This document shows, piece by piece, positions 34,290 through 43,064 of a stretch of DNA of 64,000 bases. Origin of the DNA: Mesorhizobium sp. YC-39. Its GTDB lineage: Bacteria > Pseudomonadota > Alphaproteobacteria > Rhizobiales > Rhizobiaceae. The stretch lies in contig NZ_JAOWPS010000002.1 in NCBI RefSeq assembly GCF_025753795.1, forward strand, positions 1,310,501 through 1,374,500. Reading direction: 5' to 3'. A program made the translations under genes and the position numbers. Below the pieces are notes generated by a model. The model saw only the letters and a program-made list of their open reading frames with translations, was not told where the DNA came from and did not search any database. Numbering within the stretch: position 1 is the stretch's first letter; each line of letters opens with the position of its first letter.

Positions 34290-34445
34290 TCAGGGAATCA
34301 AGCCCAGAACGACTGCCCCGGTGAACACGAACGCAAGGGCAAAGACGAGATAGGCGAAAGCGCCTGCATAGGCCGGCCGAAAGGTCTGGGCATTGGCCAG
34401 CCTTTGGCCGTTGCGATCAGTCTGGGTGTTCTGGATATAGGACAT
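34290..34445 (-). CDS. 51-residue single-pass membrane protein
   Basis: Short gene with a strong Shine-Dalgarno (GGAGG, five bases before ATG 34445). The translation starts MSYIQNTQTDRNGQRLANAQ, a hydrophilic N-terminus of about 22 residues, and continues into one hydrophobic helix (AFAYLVFALAFVFTGAVVL) ending GLIP. Not recognised. The coding quality (hydrophobic helix, good ribosome site, upstream of the LLM gene on the same strand by 141 bases) makes it likely real. It may be a small transporter or complex subunit. Confidence 0.7.
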   Translation of the reverse strand: MSYIQNTQTDRNGQRLANAQTFRPAYAGAFAYLVFALAFVFTGAVVLGLIP

Positions 34446-34657
34446 ATCGACCTCCGTCTCGCCAATTAATCTATAAAATCAGTAGACTTTGTCGAGTGCT
34501 ATTTTTGGGCAATTTATAGAATGGATTTCTCAAATCGTCCGAAAGATTGGTTTTGTTTACCGAGTACTGCCCTGCCAGGAACAATCGCCAGGAAGGACGA
34601 CGAAGCCGAGCCACGGAATCGCCACAGTCCAACAACTGTACCAGGAGGTCGCACAGG

Positions 34658-35485
34658 TCAGCGCTCAGCCAGCAGATGCTTGATGAACAGGTTGAACAAT
34701 TCAGTCTGGCTGGAAATGTCGAGCTTGGCATAGATGTGCTTGCGATGGATCTTCACCGTGCCTTCGGCGATCTCCAGGATCCTGCCGATCGACATGCTGG
34801 AATGGCCGCGCAGGATGAGGCTGACAATGCCTTGCTCGCGCCGCGTCAGCCGGGACGGTGCGAAAGTTTCGAACGCCTGCTCGACATCCTGGCTGGCGGG
34901 CTTCGGCTCGGCAAGGGAACCGGCCGGCGCCAGATGCTCCCAATGGCGCTGTGCAAGAATCGTCACCATCGCCGCGGTTTGCCGGAGACGGCCAAAATCC
35001 TCGTCCGAGAATGGCGGGCTGGCGTTCGCGCGAAGCAGCGAATAGGCAAGATAGAAGCTGCCCTGCACCGGAACGAGAAAGACGATCTCTTCGGCCAGCG
35101 TGCCGGATTCCATCGAAATGCAGGGATGCACGTCGGGGGAATTATAGTATTCGCCCTCGAAGAAGGCATCCGGCGCCAGGTCGCGCAAGCGGTGCAGCCC
35201 TTGCGGGGCGCGCCGCGCGCAGGCCGAATAAACGGCATCCAGAAGATAGGTGCCGTTGAGATAGTTGGTCATGATTTGGGTCGAGGAGACAGCGCCAAGA
35301 CCGTCATGGAGAAACATAGGCCGCGCGCGGCCGGGATAGGCGAACACGCAGCTCAGATCGAACGGCGCCACTGCCCGCAAGGCGCCATCGAGCCTTTCGG
35401 CGAAACCTTGCTTGCCGATCAGCGACACGAGATCGGGCAAGGCCTCGTGCCAGGCCGCCAGTGCCGACAGATGTGATCCTTCCAT
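34658..35485 (-). CDS. LuxR-family transcriptional regulator
   Basis: 275-residue regulator. The C-terminal LuxR HTH is clear (LTRREQGIVSLILRGHSSMSIGRILEIAEGTVKIHRKHIYAKL, about residues 210-255). The N-terminal 190 residues are not an evident autoinducer-binding or receiver domain (PFDLSCVFAYPGRARPMFLHDGL). ATG 35485 is preceded by GAGGGCG; a longer open frame overlaps the divergent promoter and was rejected. Divergent from the APC permease gene, which it probably controls. Confidence 0.85.
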   Translation of the reverse strand: MEGSHLSALAAWHEALPDLVSLIGKQGFAERLDGALRAVAPFDLSCVFAYPGRARPMFLHDGLGAVSSTQIMTNYLNGTYLLDAVYSACARRAPQGLHRLRDLAPDAFFEGEYYNSPDVHPCISMESGTLAEEIVFLVPVQGSFYLAYSLLRANASPPFSDEDFGRLRQTAAMVTILAQRHWEHLAPAGSLAEPKPASQDVEQAFETFAPSRLTRREQGIVSLILRGHSSMSIGRILEIAEGTVKIHRKHIYAKLDISSQTELFNLFIKHLLAER

Positions 35486-35535
35486 CGAAACGCCCTCGCA
35501 TCTGCACGTTCTGGAGGCAGCCTCGCCTGACCGAC

Positions 35536-35553
35536 ATATCTCCTTGGGGATAT
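35536..35553. promoter_or_regulatory. Candidate operator in the LuxR/APC permease divergent region
   Basis: Near-perfect inverted repeat ATATCTCC-TT-GGGGATAT (8-base arms, one mismatch), 51 bases before the LuxR start and 65 before the permease start. Likely site for the LuxR-type regulator by position. Confidence 0.45.
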
Positions 35554-35617
35554 ATACGCCGACGAAGCGCTCTTGAACTATGCCCGGATCGCAAATGGCA
35601 AACCAAGGGGAACGGCG

Positions 35618-37132
35618 ATGACGGAGCAGATTGCGGATCGCGGCACGGGCGGTGTCACCTATCAGAGCGTCGACAGGGACTATTTCGAGCAGCGCCAGTT
35701 GCAGCGCCATGCCGGCCTGTTCGCGTTGTGGATGATGGGCGTGGGCGCTGTCGTTGCCGGCGAGTATTCCGGCTGGAACATCGGCCTAGCGCAAGGAGGC
35801 TTCGGCGGCATGCTGCTCGCCGCGCTGATCATCGGCTTCATGTATATCTGCCTGTGCTGTTCGATCGGCGAGATGAGTGCCGCCTTGCCGCACACCGGCG
35901 GCGCCTATTCCTTCTCGCGCACCGCGCTTGGCCCCTGGGGTGGTTTCACCACCGGCCTTGCCGAAAACATCGAGTTCGTGCTGGCGCCCGCCGCCAACAT
36001 GTTCTTCATGAGCTCATACCTCGCGGCAATCTTCGGCACGCCGGAAAGCGCGCTGCCGCTGTGGTGGGTGGCCGGCTATGTCGTGATGCTTGGGCTTTCC
36101 CTGCGCGGGCTCGAATTGTCGATGAAGGTCGTCATCTATGTCACCGTTGCGGCGATCGCCGTGCTGCTGTTCTTCTTCGTCGTGGCGATCCCGCATGTCG
36201 ACTTCTTCAAATACGCGCTGAACATCGGCGCGGCGGCGGATGGTCCGGCCGCATTGGCCGAGGGCAATGGCCCGTGGCTGCCCTTCGGTTTCACCGGCGT
36301 GATGCTCGCTTTGCCCTTTGGCGTCTATATGTTCCTGGCGGTCGAGCAATTGCCGTTGACCGCGGAGGAGGCCAGGAACCCGACCCGCGACATGCCGCGC
36401 GCGCTGATCCTGTCGATCGTGACGCTGATTGCCCTGGCGCTCGGCGTGCTGTTCTTCAGCGCCTCCATCCCGCAGGGCGCGCACGCCATGGGCTCGTCTG
36501 GCGAACCGCTGCTCGACGGCTTCCGCACCATATTCGGCGACGGCTGGGCAAAGCTGCTCGCCTCGGTCGCGGTGCTCGGTCTCGCCGCCAGCTTCTTTGC
36601 CGGCAGCTTCGCCTCGGGCCGCAACATCTATTCGCTGTCGCGGGCCGGTTATCTGCCGACGGCGCTCTCAGTAACCGGCGCCCGCACCAAGACCCCCAAC
36701 CGGGCGCTCACCACCGGCTCAGCCATGGCTTTGTTCATGCTGCTTCTGGTCTGGTATCTCGGCGGCAATAACAATGTCGCCTTCATGGGCGGCTTCCTCG
36801 TCAGCATGATCGTGTTCGCCGGCATGGTCTCCTACATCTTGCAGAGCATCGCTTACCTGCGCCTGCGCACGCTCTATACCTCGATATCGCGGCCCTTCGT
36901 CAGCCCGCTCGGCAGGTTCGGCGCCTATGCCACGATTCTGATCTGCATCGTCACGCTCGCCTACCAGTTCTTCGACCCGCTCTATCGTTGGGCAGCGATC
37001 GCGGCGGCGGTCTGGTATGCGATCGGCCTCGCCTATTTCGCCTTCTACCGCCGCCACCGGCTGGTGCTGTCGCCGGAAGAGGAGTTCGCGGTGTCCGGTG
37101 GCTCGCTTGGCCATCCGGCGCGCGAGGGATAG
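35618..37132 (+). CDS. APC-family amino acid/ethanolamine-type permease
   Basis: 504-residue transporter with about 12 TM segments. The first helices (LFALWMMGVGAVVAGEYSGWNIGL and MLLAALIIGFMYICLCCSIGEMSAALPHTGGAYSF) match the ethanolamine-permease branch of the APC superfamily, and LPLTAEEARNPTRDMPRAL is the usual cytoplasmic loop. ATG 35618 follows AAGGGG. Substrate could be ethanolamine, an amino acid or a related amine. The SDR gene follows 57 bases downstream. Confidence 0.88.
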   Translation: MTEQIADRGTGGVTYQSVDRDYFEQRQLQRHAGLFALWMMGVGAVVAGEYSGWNIGLAQGGFGGMLLAALIIGFMYICLCCSIGEMSAALPHTGGAYSFSRTALGPWGGFTTGLAENIEFVLAPAANMFFMSSYLAAIFGTPESALPLWWVAGYVVMLGLSLRGLELSMKVVIYVTVAAIAVLLFFFVVAIPHVDFFKYALNIGAAADGPAALAEGNGPWLPFGFTGVMLALPFGVYMFLAVEQLPLTAEEARNPTRDMPRALILSIVTLIALALGVLFFSASIPQGAHAMGSSGEPLLDGFRTIFGDGWAKLLASVAVLGLAASFFAGSFASGRNIYSLSRAGYLPTALSVTGARTKTPNRALTTGSAMALFMLLLVWYLGGNNNVAFMGGFLVSMIVFAGMVSYILQSIAYLRLRTLYTSISRPFVSPLGRFGAYATILICIVTLAYQFFDPLYRWAAIAAAVWYAIGLAYFAFYRRHRLVLSPEEEFAVSGGSLGHPAREG

Positions 37133-37189
37133 CATCGCCGCAGAAGCGGCAATGCGACGTGACAAAAAGCAGACACAGGGAGCATAGAC

Positions 37190-37957
37190 ATGGGCACGAG
37201 ACTGGCCGGCAAGGTCGCCATCATCTCCGGCGGCGCGACGGGGATGGGCGGGGCGGCATCGGAGCTGTTCGCCGCGGAAGGCGCCAAGGTGGCAATCATC
37301 GACCGCAATGGTGACGCGGCTGCCGCCACCGCAGCCGCGATCCGGGCTCGAGGCCATGTCGCCGAGCATTTCGTGGCTGATGTCTCGGATCAAGCCCAGG
37401 TCGAGGCGGCGGTGAAGGGCGCGACGGACAAATTCGGCCCGGTCACCGTGTTGTTCAACCATGCCGGCACCATCGTCATCAAACCTTTCCTGGAGACGAC
37501 GGTTCAGGAATGGGACTGGCTGCATGCCGTCAATGTCCGCTCGATGTTCCTCATGACGCGCGCCGTGCTGCCCGGCATGATATCGGCCGGCGGCGGCTCG
37601 ATCGTCTGCACCTCGTCGATCTCGGCAGTGGTGGCGACACCGAACGAGGTGCTCTACGACACCACCAAGGGCGCCTGCCACATGTTCGCGCGCGCCATCG
37701 CCGTCGAGTTCCGCGACCGCAACATCCGCTGCAACGCCGTCTGCCCTGGTTTCATCCGCACGCCGCACGGGCTGCGCGAGGTCGCCGACCTCGGCAAGCT
37801 CGGCGTCGACGTCTCCGACGCGGCACTTGCCGCGCAGCAAGGGCGGATCGGCGAGCCGGAAGAGGTGGCGAAGGCGGCGCTGTATCTCGCCAGCGACGAG
37901 GCCAGCTTCGTCAACGGCGCGCATCTGTTCGTCGATAACGGCTTTACCGCGATGTAA
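37190..37957 (+). CDS. Short-chain dehydrogenase/reductase
   Basis: 255-residue NAD(P)-dependent oxidoreductase: cofactor motif GGATGMGG at about residues 14-21 followed by Asp in AIIDRNGD (NAD preference), NHAG near residue 88, catalytic Ser in SSISAV and Tyr-X3-Lys in LYDTTKG. C-terminus [17 protein letters not shown] is standard. Probably oxidises or reduces a hydroxyl compound linked to the APC permease substrate; the exact reaction cannot be read. Confidence 0.9.
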   Translation: MGTRLAGKVAIISGGATGMGGAASELFAAEGAKVAIIDRNGDAAAATAAAIRARGHVAEHFVADVSDQAQVEAAVKGATDKFGPVTVLFNHAGTIVIKPFLETTVQEWDWLHAVNVRSMFLMTRAVLPGMISAGGGSIVCTSSISAVVATPNEVLYDTTKGACHMFARAIAVEFRDRNIRCNAVCPGFIRTPHGLREVADLGKLGVDVSDAALAAQQGRIGEPEEVAKAALYLASDEASFVNGAHLFVDNGFTAM

Positions 37958-37971
37958 TGGACAGCCTGGCG

Positions 37972-38173
37972 CCCTTCCTCTCTCCCCATCGATCGGGGGA
38001 GAGGTGTCGAGCGTAGCTCGACGGAGTGGGGGTCGACCTTGGGGCGGCGCGACAAGACGTTGCTTGCGCCTCGGTCCATCCTATGTCCGTTCGCGGCGGC
38101 GGTTGACAGGTGGTTCCCCCACTCCGTCTCGGCTTCGCCGAGCCACCTCTCCCCTCCGGAGGGAGAGGAAGGG
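37972..38173. repeat. Palindromic intergenic repeat (RIME/MITE-like)
   Basis: About 200 bases with imperfect inverted ends (CCCTTCCTCTCTCCCC against GGGAGAGGAAGGG) and a perfect internal pair GACGGAGTGGGGG (38020-38032) and CCCCCACTCCGTC (38116-38128). It fills the gap between the SDR and the convergent permease gene, and no other feature is seen there. Confidence 0.7.
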
Positions 38174-38185
38174 AGTCCTGCTCGC

Positions 38186-39133
38186 CTACCGCTCTTCCCT
38201 GCGGAACGGCTTGAGCAGCGCCGATGGCGCCACCGCGTTGCGCGACATGAAAGCCATCGCAACGATGGTGAAGATGAAGGGCAGCATCAGGAACGCTTCG
38301 TAGGGGATATGGCCGAGCCCGCTCGCCTGCATGCGCAATTGCAAGGCATCGACGAAGGCGAACAGCAGCGCGGCACCCGCCGAGCGCCACGGGTCCCAGC
38401 GGCCGAAGACGACGAGCGCGATCGCCACCCAGCCGCGCCCAGAGACAACGCCGAAGGTGAAGGCGTTGAACTGCGCCATCGACAGGAAGGCACCGGCCAG
38501 CCCCATCAGGGCGCCGCCGAGAATGACCGCCTGGAAGCGCGTCGCAATCACGCTGACCCCGGCCGAATCGGCGGCGCGGGGATTCTCACCGACCATGCGC
38601 ACCGACAGGCCCCAGGGCGTGCGGTAGAGCACGAAGGCGGCCAGAGGTATGGCCAGCATTGCCATGTAGACCAGCGCAAACTGGTTGAACACCGCCGGCC
38701 CGAGCACGGGAATGTCGGAAAGAACAGGGATCGGCAGCGTGGCGAAACCCTTGATGCTCGGCGGCACCGATTGCTGGCCGAAGATCAGCCGATAGAGGAA
38801 ATAGGCAAGGCCCGAGGAGAACAAGGTGACGCCGATGCCGCAGACATGCTGGCTCAAGCCCAGCGCCACCGTGAACAGCGCATGCAGCGCGCCCATCAGC
38901 ATGCCGGTCAACACCGCCGCCAGCACGCCGAGCCACAGGCTGCCGCTGAGGCTGGTGGCCGTAAAACCGGTCATCGCCGACAACAGCATGATGCCCTCGA
39001 TGCCGAGATTGAGCACACCAGCCCGTTCGGAGAACATTTCGCCGAGCGTCGCAAAAGCCAGCGGCGTGGCGATGCGGATGATCGCGGCGAGGAAGCCGAC
39101 CTGAAAAATCTGTTCCAGCACCACGCTCATCAT
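38186..39133 (-). CDS. BMP-type ABC importer permease (YufQ/NupQ-like)
   Basis: 315-residue permease with about eight to ten TM helices, of the branched-chain/ribose-type permease family: FATLGEMFSERAGVLNLGIEGIML near residue 27 is the conserved loop of the BMP-family partner permeases. ATG 39133 overlaps the stop of the preceding permease; a second ATG follows directly. Last gene of the operon SBP, ATPase, permease, permease. Substrates of such systems are purine nucleosides or bases. Confidence 0.9.
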   Translation of the reverse strand: MMSVVLEQIFQVGFLAAIIRIATPLAFATLGEMFSERAGVLNLGIEGIMLLSAMTGFTATSLSGSLWLGVLAAVLTGMLMGALHALFTVALGLSQHVCGIGVTLFSSGLAYFLYRLIFGQQSVPPSIKGFATLPIPVLSDIPVLGPAVFNQFALVYMAMLAIPLAAFVLYRTPWGLSVRMVGENPRAADSAGVSVIATRFQAVILGGALMGLAGAFLSMAQFNAFTFGVVSGRGWVAIALVVFGRWDPWRSAGAALLFAFVDALQLRMQASGLGHIPYEAFLMLPFIFTIVAMAFMSRNAVAPSALLKPFRREER

Positions 39134-40182
39134 GCCACCCCGATGCGGCGAATGCGATAGGCGGTGAACAGCAGCGCCACCAGCATGGCAAGCAGCGCCG
39201 TGCCCTGGATGACATCGCTGAGGAAGGCCGGAACGCCTGTCGCACGCGACATCGCCTCGGCGCCGGTCATGACGGCGGCAAGGAAGATCGCCGCGGGCAC
39301 AACGCCGAGCGGATTGAGCCGCGCCAGCATGGCGACGACAATGCCGGAATAGCCATAGCCCGGCGAGATGTCGCTCATCACCTGGAAATGCACGCCGCCG
39401 ACCTCGCCGACCCCAGCCAGACCGGCGAGCGCCCCGGAGAGCAACGCTGTCGAGAGCAGCACGCGTTCGACACTGATGCCGCCATAGCGCGCCGCTTCGG
39501 GGTTCTCGCCGGTGACCCTGATCCGGAAGCCGAGTGTCGTGCGTACGATCAGGAACCAGACAATGGGTGCGGCGATCAGCGCCACCACGACGCCGAGATG
39601 CAGCCTGGTGCCTTCCATCAGCACCGGGAAATTCGCCGTATCCTCGATCGGCGGCGAGATCGGATAACCGCTGAAGGAGTCCTTCCAGGGCCCTTCGATC
39701 AGCGCCATCAGCGCATAGAAGATGACCGAGTTGAGGAGCAGCGAGCTGACCACGTCATCCACCTTGAACTTCACCCGCAGCGTTGCCGGGATCAGGGCAA
39801 CAGCGGCACCGGCCGCAGCACCCGCCCCCGCCATCAACAGCATGGCGAGCGGTCCCGGCATCGGAATGGCGCCAACCGCGCAACTCGCCACAGCGCCGGC
39901 CAGCAATTGCCCTTCGGCGCCGATGTTCCAGAATTTGGCGCGGAAGGCGACGGCGACGGCAAGTCCGGTGAAGATCATCGGGGTTGCCCGAACCAGCGTT
40001 TCGGTGATGGCGTAGCTGTCGCCAAGCGAGGCCGAGAACATCACGCCATAGGCCTCGATGACGCCGGCGCCAGCCAGCGCAATGAGGCCGCTGCACAGGA
40101 TTAGCGTTGCTGCGATCGCCAGCAGCGGCAGCGCCAGATTGAACCAGGCGGGCGTCGAGATGCGGGCTTCGAGGCGGAACAT
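39130..40182 (-). CDS. BMP-type ABC importer permease (YufP/NupP-like)
   Basis: 350-residue permease; conserved loop FWNIGAEGQLLAGAVASCAVG near residue 100 and many TM segments. It overlaps both neighbours: one base with the ATPase stop (40182) and four bases with the following permease. Together with that permease it forms the nucleoside/purine-like channel. Confidence 0.9.
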   Translation of the reverse strand: MFRLEARISTPAWFNLALPLLAIAATLILCSGLIALAGAGVIEAYGVMFSASLGDSYAITETLVRATPMIFTGLAVAVAFRAKFWNIGAEGQLLAGAVASCAVGAIPMPGPLAMLLMAGAGAAAGAAVALIPATLRVKFKVDDVVSSLLLNSVIFYALMALIEGPWKDSFSGYPISPPIEDTANFPVLMEGTRLHLGVVVALIAAPIVWFLIVRTTLGFRIRVTGENPEAARYGGISVERVLLSTALLSGALAGLAGVGEVGGVHFQVMSDISPGYGYSGIVVAMLARLNPLGVVPAAIFLAAVMTGAEAMSRATGVPAFLSDVIQGTALLAMLVALLFTAYRIRRIGVA

Positions 40183-41702
40183 CAGGCCGCTTCCTCGGCC
40201 TGCCCGGCCCCGGTCATCATCAGGCCGAGTCGCGCGATCGTGGCGTCCGCGCTGTCGAGCGTGCCGGCGATGCGCCCCTCATACATCACCGCGATGCGGT
40301 CGCAGAGCATCAGCAGCTCTTCCAAATCCTCGCCGATCACGATGATGCCGCAGCCCTTGGCGCGCATGTCGAGGAATTTCTCATGGATGAAGCGGGCCGC
40401 GCCGATATCGAGGCCGCGTGTCGGCTGCGACACGATCAGCACCTTGGGATCGAAGGCAAGTTCGCGCGCCAGCAGCGCCTTCTGCAAATTGCCGCCGGAC
40501 AAGGCGCCGGCGCGCGTCATCGGCCCGGGACAACGAATGTCATAGGCCTTGATCTGCGCCTCGGCGAAGGCGCGGATCGCATCCGGTCTGAGCAACCCCT
40601 TGTTGCTGAACGCAGCTGTGCCAATGCGCGGCAGCACCATGGAATCGGCGAGCGGCAGGTTGGTGACCAGCCCCGTCGTCATGCGGTCTTCCGGGATGCG
40701 GCCGAGGCCGAGCGCCTGCACCGCGCGTGGTGAGAATTGCGAGACCGCTTTGCCGGCTATCGTCATCCGCCCGGCATCGGGCGCGAGCACGCCGGAGATC
40801 ACCTCGGCAAGCGCCCGCTGGCCATTGCCGGAGACGCCGGCAATGCCGAGGATCTCGCCAGCGCGGACGAAGAGGGAGACGTCGCGCAGCGCCATGCCCG
40901 AATGGCGCGACGTCGAAATGCTCTCGATGGTCAACACCGCCGCACCTGGCGTCGACGGTCCTCTGGCCGGCGGAACGATCTCGTGGCCGCACATCAGCCG
41001 CGCCATCTCCGAGGATGTCGTGTTGGCGGGCGTGTCGACGCGGCCGGCAACGCGCCCGTGCCGTAGCACCACGCAGCGATGCGTCAGCGCCCGGACCTCG
41101 TTCAGCTTGTGCGAGATGAAGATGATGCCGAGGCCCTGGGCGGCCATCGAGCGTAACGCCGCAAACAGCCCGTCGATCTCGCTCGGCGCCAGCACCGCCG
41201 TCGGCTCGTCGAGGATCAGGAGCCTGGCGCCGCGAAACAGCGCCTTGACGATTTCCAGCCGCTGCTGTTCGCCGACCGACAGCGCCGCAACCGGAAGGTC
41301 GGGATCGAGCGTCAGCCCATGCTGCCGGCCGATTTCGCCAAGCCGCGCCAGTCCACCGGCGCGATCGATACGGCCCGACTTGCCTGGAATGCCGATGAGC
41401 AGGTTTTCCAGCACCGACAGCCGTGGCGCGAGGTGAAAATGCTGGTGCACCATGCCGATCCCGGCGGCAAGCGCATCGGCCGAGCTGTTGATCGTCACCG
41501 GTCGGCCCTCGATCAGGATCTCACCGGCATCCGGCGCATAGGCGCCGAACAGCACATTCATCAGCGTCGTCTTGCCGGCGCCATTCTCGCCGAGCAGCCC
41601 AAGAATTTCGCCCGGCGCGACCTGCAGATCGATCGCCTCGTTCGCCCTGACGGCGCCGAAGCTCTTGGTGATGCCGCGCATTTCGATGAGAGGAGGGGGC
41701 AA
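40182..41702 (-). CDS. BMP-type ABC importer ATPase with two ATP-binding domains
   Basis: 506-residue fused ATPase (YufO/NupO-like). The first domain has Walker A LGENGAGKTTLMN, signature LSVGEQQRLEI and Walker B LLILDEPTAVL; the second has the degenerate GVSGNGQRALAE loop and signature LSGGNLQKALLARE, as usual in this family. TTG 41702, with AGGA eight bases upstream, is the likely start; the ATG seven codons later has no ribosome site. A 143-base repeat lies between it and the binding-protein gene. Confidence 0.9.
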   Translation of the reverse strand: MPPPLIEMRGITKSFGAVRANEAIDLQVAPGEILGLLGENGAGKTTLMNVLFGAYAPDAGEILIEGRPVTINSSADALAAGIGMVHQHFHLAPRLSVLENLLIGIPGKSGRIDRAGGLARLGEIGRQHGLTLDPDLPVAALSVGEQQRLEIVKALFRGARLLILDEPTAVLAPSEIDGLFAALRSMAAQGLGIIFISHKLNEVRALTHRCVVLRHGRVAGRVDTPANTTSSEMARLMCGHEIVPPARGPSTPGAAVLTIESISTSRHSGMALRDVSLFVRAGEILGIAGVSGNGQRALAEVISGVLAPDAGRMTIAGKAVSQFSPRAVQALGLGRIPEDRMTTGLVTNLPLADSMVLPRIGTAAFSNKGLLRPDAIRAFAEAQIKAYDIRCPGPMTRAGALSGGNLQKALLARELAFDPKVLIVSQPTRGLDIGAARFIHEKFLDMRAKGCGIIVIGEDLEELLMLCDRIAVMYEGRIAGTLDSADATIARLGLMMTGAGQAEEAA

Positions 41703-41735
41703 GGGCGGAATCCTAGAAGCGTTGGCACGGATACC

Positions 41736-41878
41736 CCTCCCCCTTGAGGGGAGGGTGCCGAGCGAAGCGAGGCGGGAGGGGTCGCCTCAACCGCCTCGAC
41801 ATTTGACTTGAAAGGATGGAGCGCGCCGCGGAGGACCCCACCCGGCCCTTCGGGCCACCCTCCCCTCAAGGGGGAGGG
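41736..41878. repeat. MITE-like element with 22-bp perfect terminal inverted repeats
   Basis: 41736-41757 and 41857-41878 are exact reverse complements (22 bases, rich in C and T on the left end). Total length 143 bases. It starts two bases after the binding-protein stop codon (in reading direction) and sits inside the importer operon, where its arms could fold in the message and reduce ATPase/permease expression. Confidence 0.8.
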
Positions 41879-41880
41879 AC

Positions 41881-42912
41881 TTAATCCGAGACCGGCGTGT
41901 TCTCGTCCACGTCGACGCGGAAAATGCCATCGAGGATTTCGGCCTTCTTCTTCTCGACCAGTTCCTTGACGTCCGCCGGCAGCGTCTTGTCGAATTTGTG
42001 GTAGGGCGCAAGATGCGAGCCGCCCTTGGCCATGCGCGAGAAATCGCCGTAATCCTGCGCCGTGAAGACGCCGGCCTTGACCAGCTTGATCGCCTGTTCG
42101 ACCGTCGGATACATGTTCCAGACCGGCCCGGTGATCACCGTGTCGGGGCCGAGGCTCGACTGGTCGGACATGTTGGAGATGGCGAGGATCTTCTTCTCTA
42201 CCGCCGCTTCGATGACGCCGAAGCGCTCGGCATAGATCACGTCGACGCCGGCGTCGATCTGCGCGATCGCGGCTTCCTTGGCCTTTGGCGGGTCGAAGAA
42301 GGAACCGATGAAGGCGACCTTTTTCTTGATATCAGGATTGACCTCCTTGGCGCCGGCAAAGAAAGCGTTGACCAGCCGGTTAACCTCGGGAATGCCCATC
42401 GCCGCCACCGCGCCGACCGTGCCTGATTTCGACATCTTGCCGGCGATCAGGCCGGAGAGATAGGCCGGTTCGTGGATCCAGTTGTCGAAGACGCCGAAAT
42501 TCGGCTCCGCCGGTCCCGCGCCCGAGCCGAACAGCCACGCGACCTTCGGGAACTGCTTCGCGGTCCTGCGCGATTCGCGCTCGGCCGCGAAGGCATCGCC
42601 CAGCACCAGCTCATAGCCGCCTTGCGCATATTCGCGCATGACGCGACTGAAGTCGGCGGTCTGTACCTTCTCCGACCATTTGTACTCGATGCCGAGTTCC
42701 TTCTCGGCCTTCTGCAAGGCGACATGGATCTGGTTATCCCATGGCTCCTCGATCGGCGTGGCGAAGATCGCCGCCACCTTCAGCTTCTTGTCCTGCGACC
42801 AGGCCCTGCCCGGCAGCATGGCCGCCGCCAGGCCGAGTGCGCCCAGCTCCAGCACATTGCGGCGCGAAAAACCTTCGCGTTTCGATTGGAATCTGCTCTT
42901 CCCGTTTGCCAT
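41881..42912 (-). CDS. BMP/Med-family ABC substrate-binding protein (purine nucleoside-like)
   Basis: 343-residue periplasmic protein. From ATG 42912 a Tat signal (SRRNVLELGALGLAAAMLPGRAWS) precedes KLKVAAIFATPIEEPWDNQIHVAL, the opening of BMP-family (TmpC/PnrA) binding proteins. Later GAVAAMGIPEVNRLVNAFFAGAKEVNP and GVDVIYAERFGVIEAA match. These bind nucleosides, xanthine-like bases or, in some branches, other small molecules. GAGG lies 9 bases before the start. First gene of the importer operon. Confidence 0.9.
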   Translation of the reverse strand: MANGKSRFQSKREGFSRRNVLELGALGLAAAMLPGRAWSQDKKLKVAAIFATPIEEPWDNQIHVALQKAEKELGIEYKWSEKVQTADFSRVMREYAQGGYELVLGDAFAAERESRRTAKQFPKVAWLFGSGAGPAEPNFGVFDNWIHEPAYLSGLIAGKMSKSGTVGAVAAMGIPEVNRLVNAFFAGAKEVNPDIKKKVAFIGSFFDPPKAKEAAIAQIDAGVDVIYAERFGVIEAAVEKKILAISNMSDQSSLGPDTVITGPVWNMYPTVEQAIKLVKAGVFTAQDYGDFSRMAKGGSHLAPYHKFDKTLPADVKELVEKKKAEILDGIFRVDVDENTPVSD

Positions 42913-42997
42913 TCTCATACCCCTCTGTTCGACAGCCATGTCGAGCCGGCTGTTCGCTAAAATATGAAGACAGGGAACTATGGAACGACGCCGGACT

Positions 42998-43015
42998 TTT
43001 GTCCACATGGTCAAA
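42998..43015. promoter_or_regulatory. Candidate operator upstream of the BMP importer
   Basis: TTTGTCCA-CA-TGGTCAAA, 8-base arms with one mismatch, about 86 bases before the binding-protein start in the 152-base gap. The regulator is not in the neighbourhood. Confidence 0.4.
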
Positions 43016-43064
43016 TTTGATCGCGGCAAGACTCTGCCGCCAAGACGACCAAAAGGACCGGAGA

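Noticed and set aside
41703..41880. Short coding region between binding protein and ATPase of the BMP importer
   Set aside because: The region is explained by the inverted-repeat element and has no ribosome site or codon bias.
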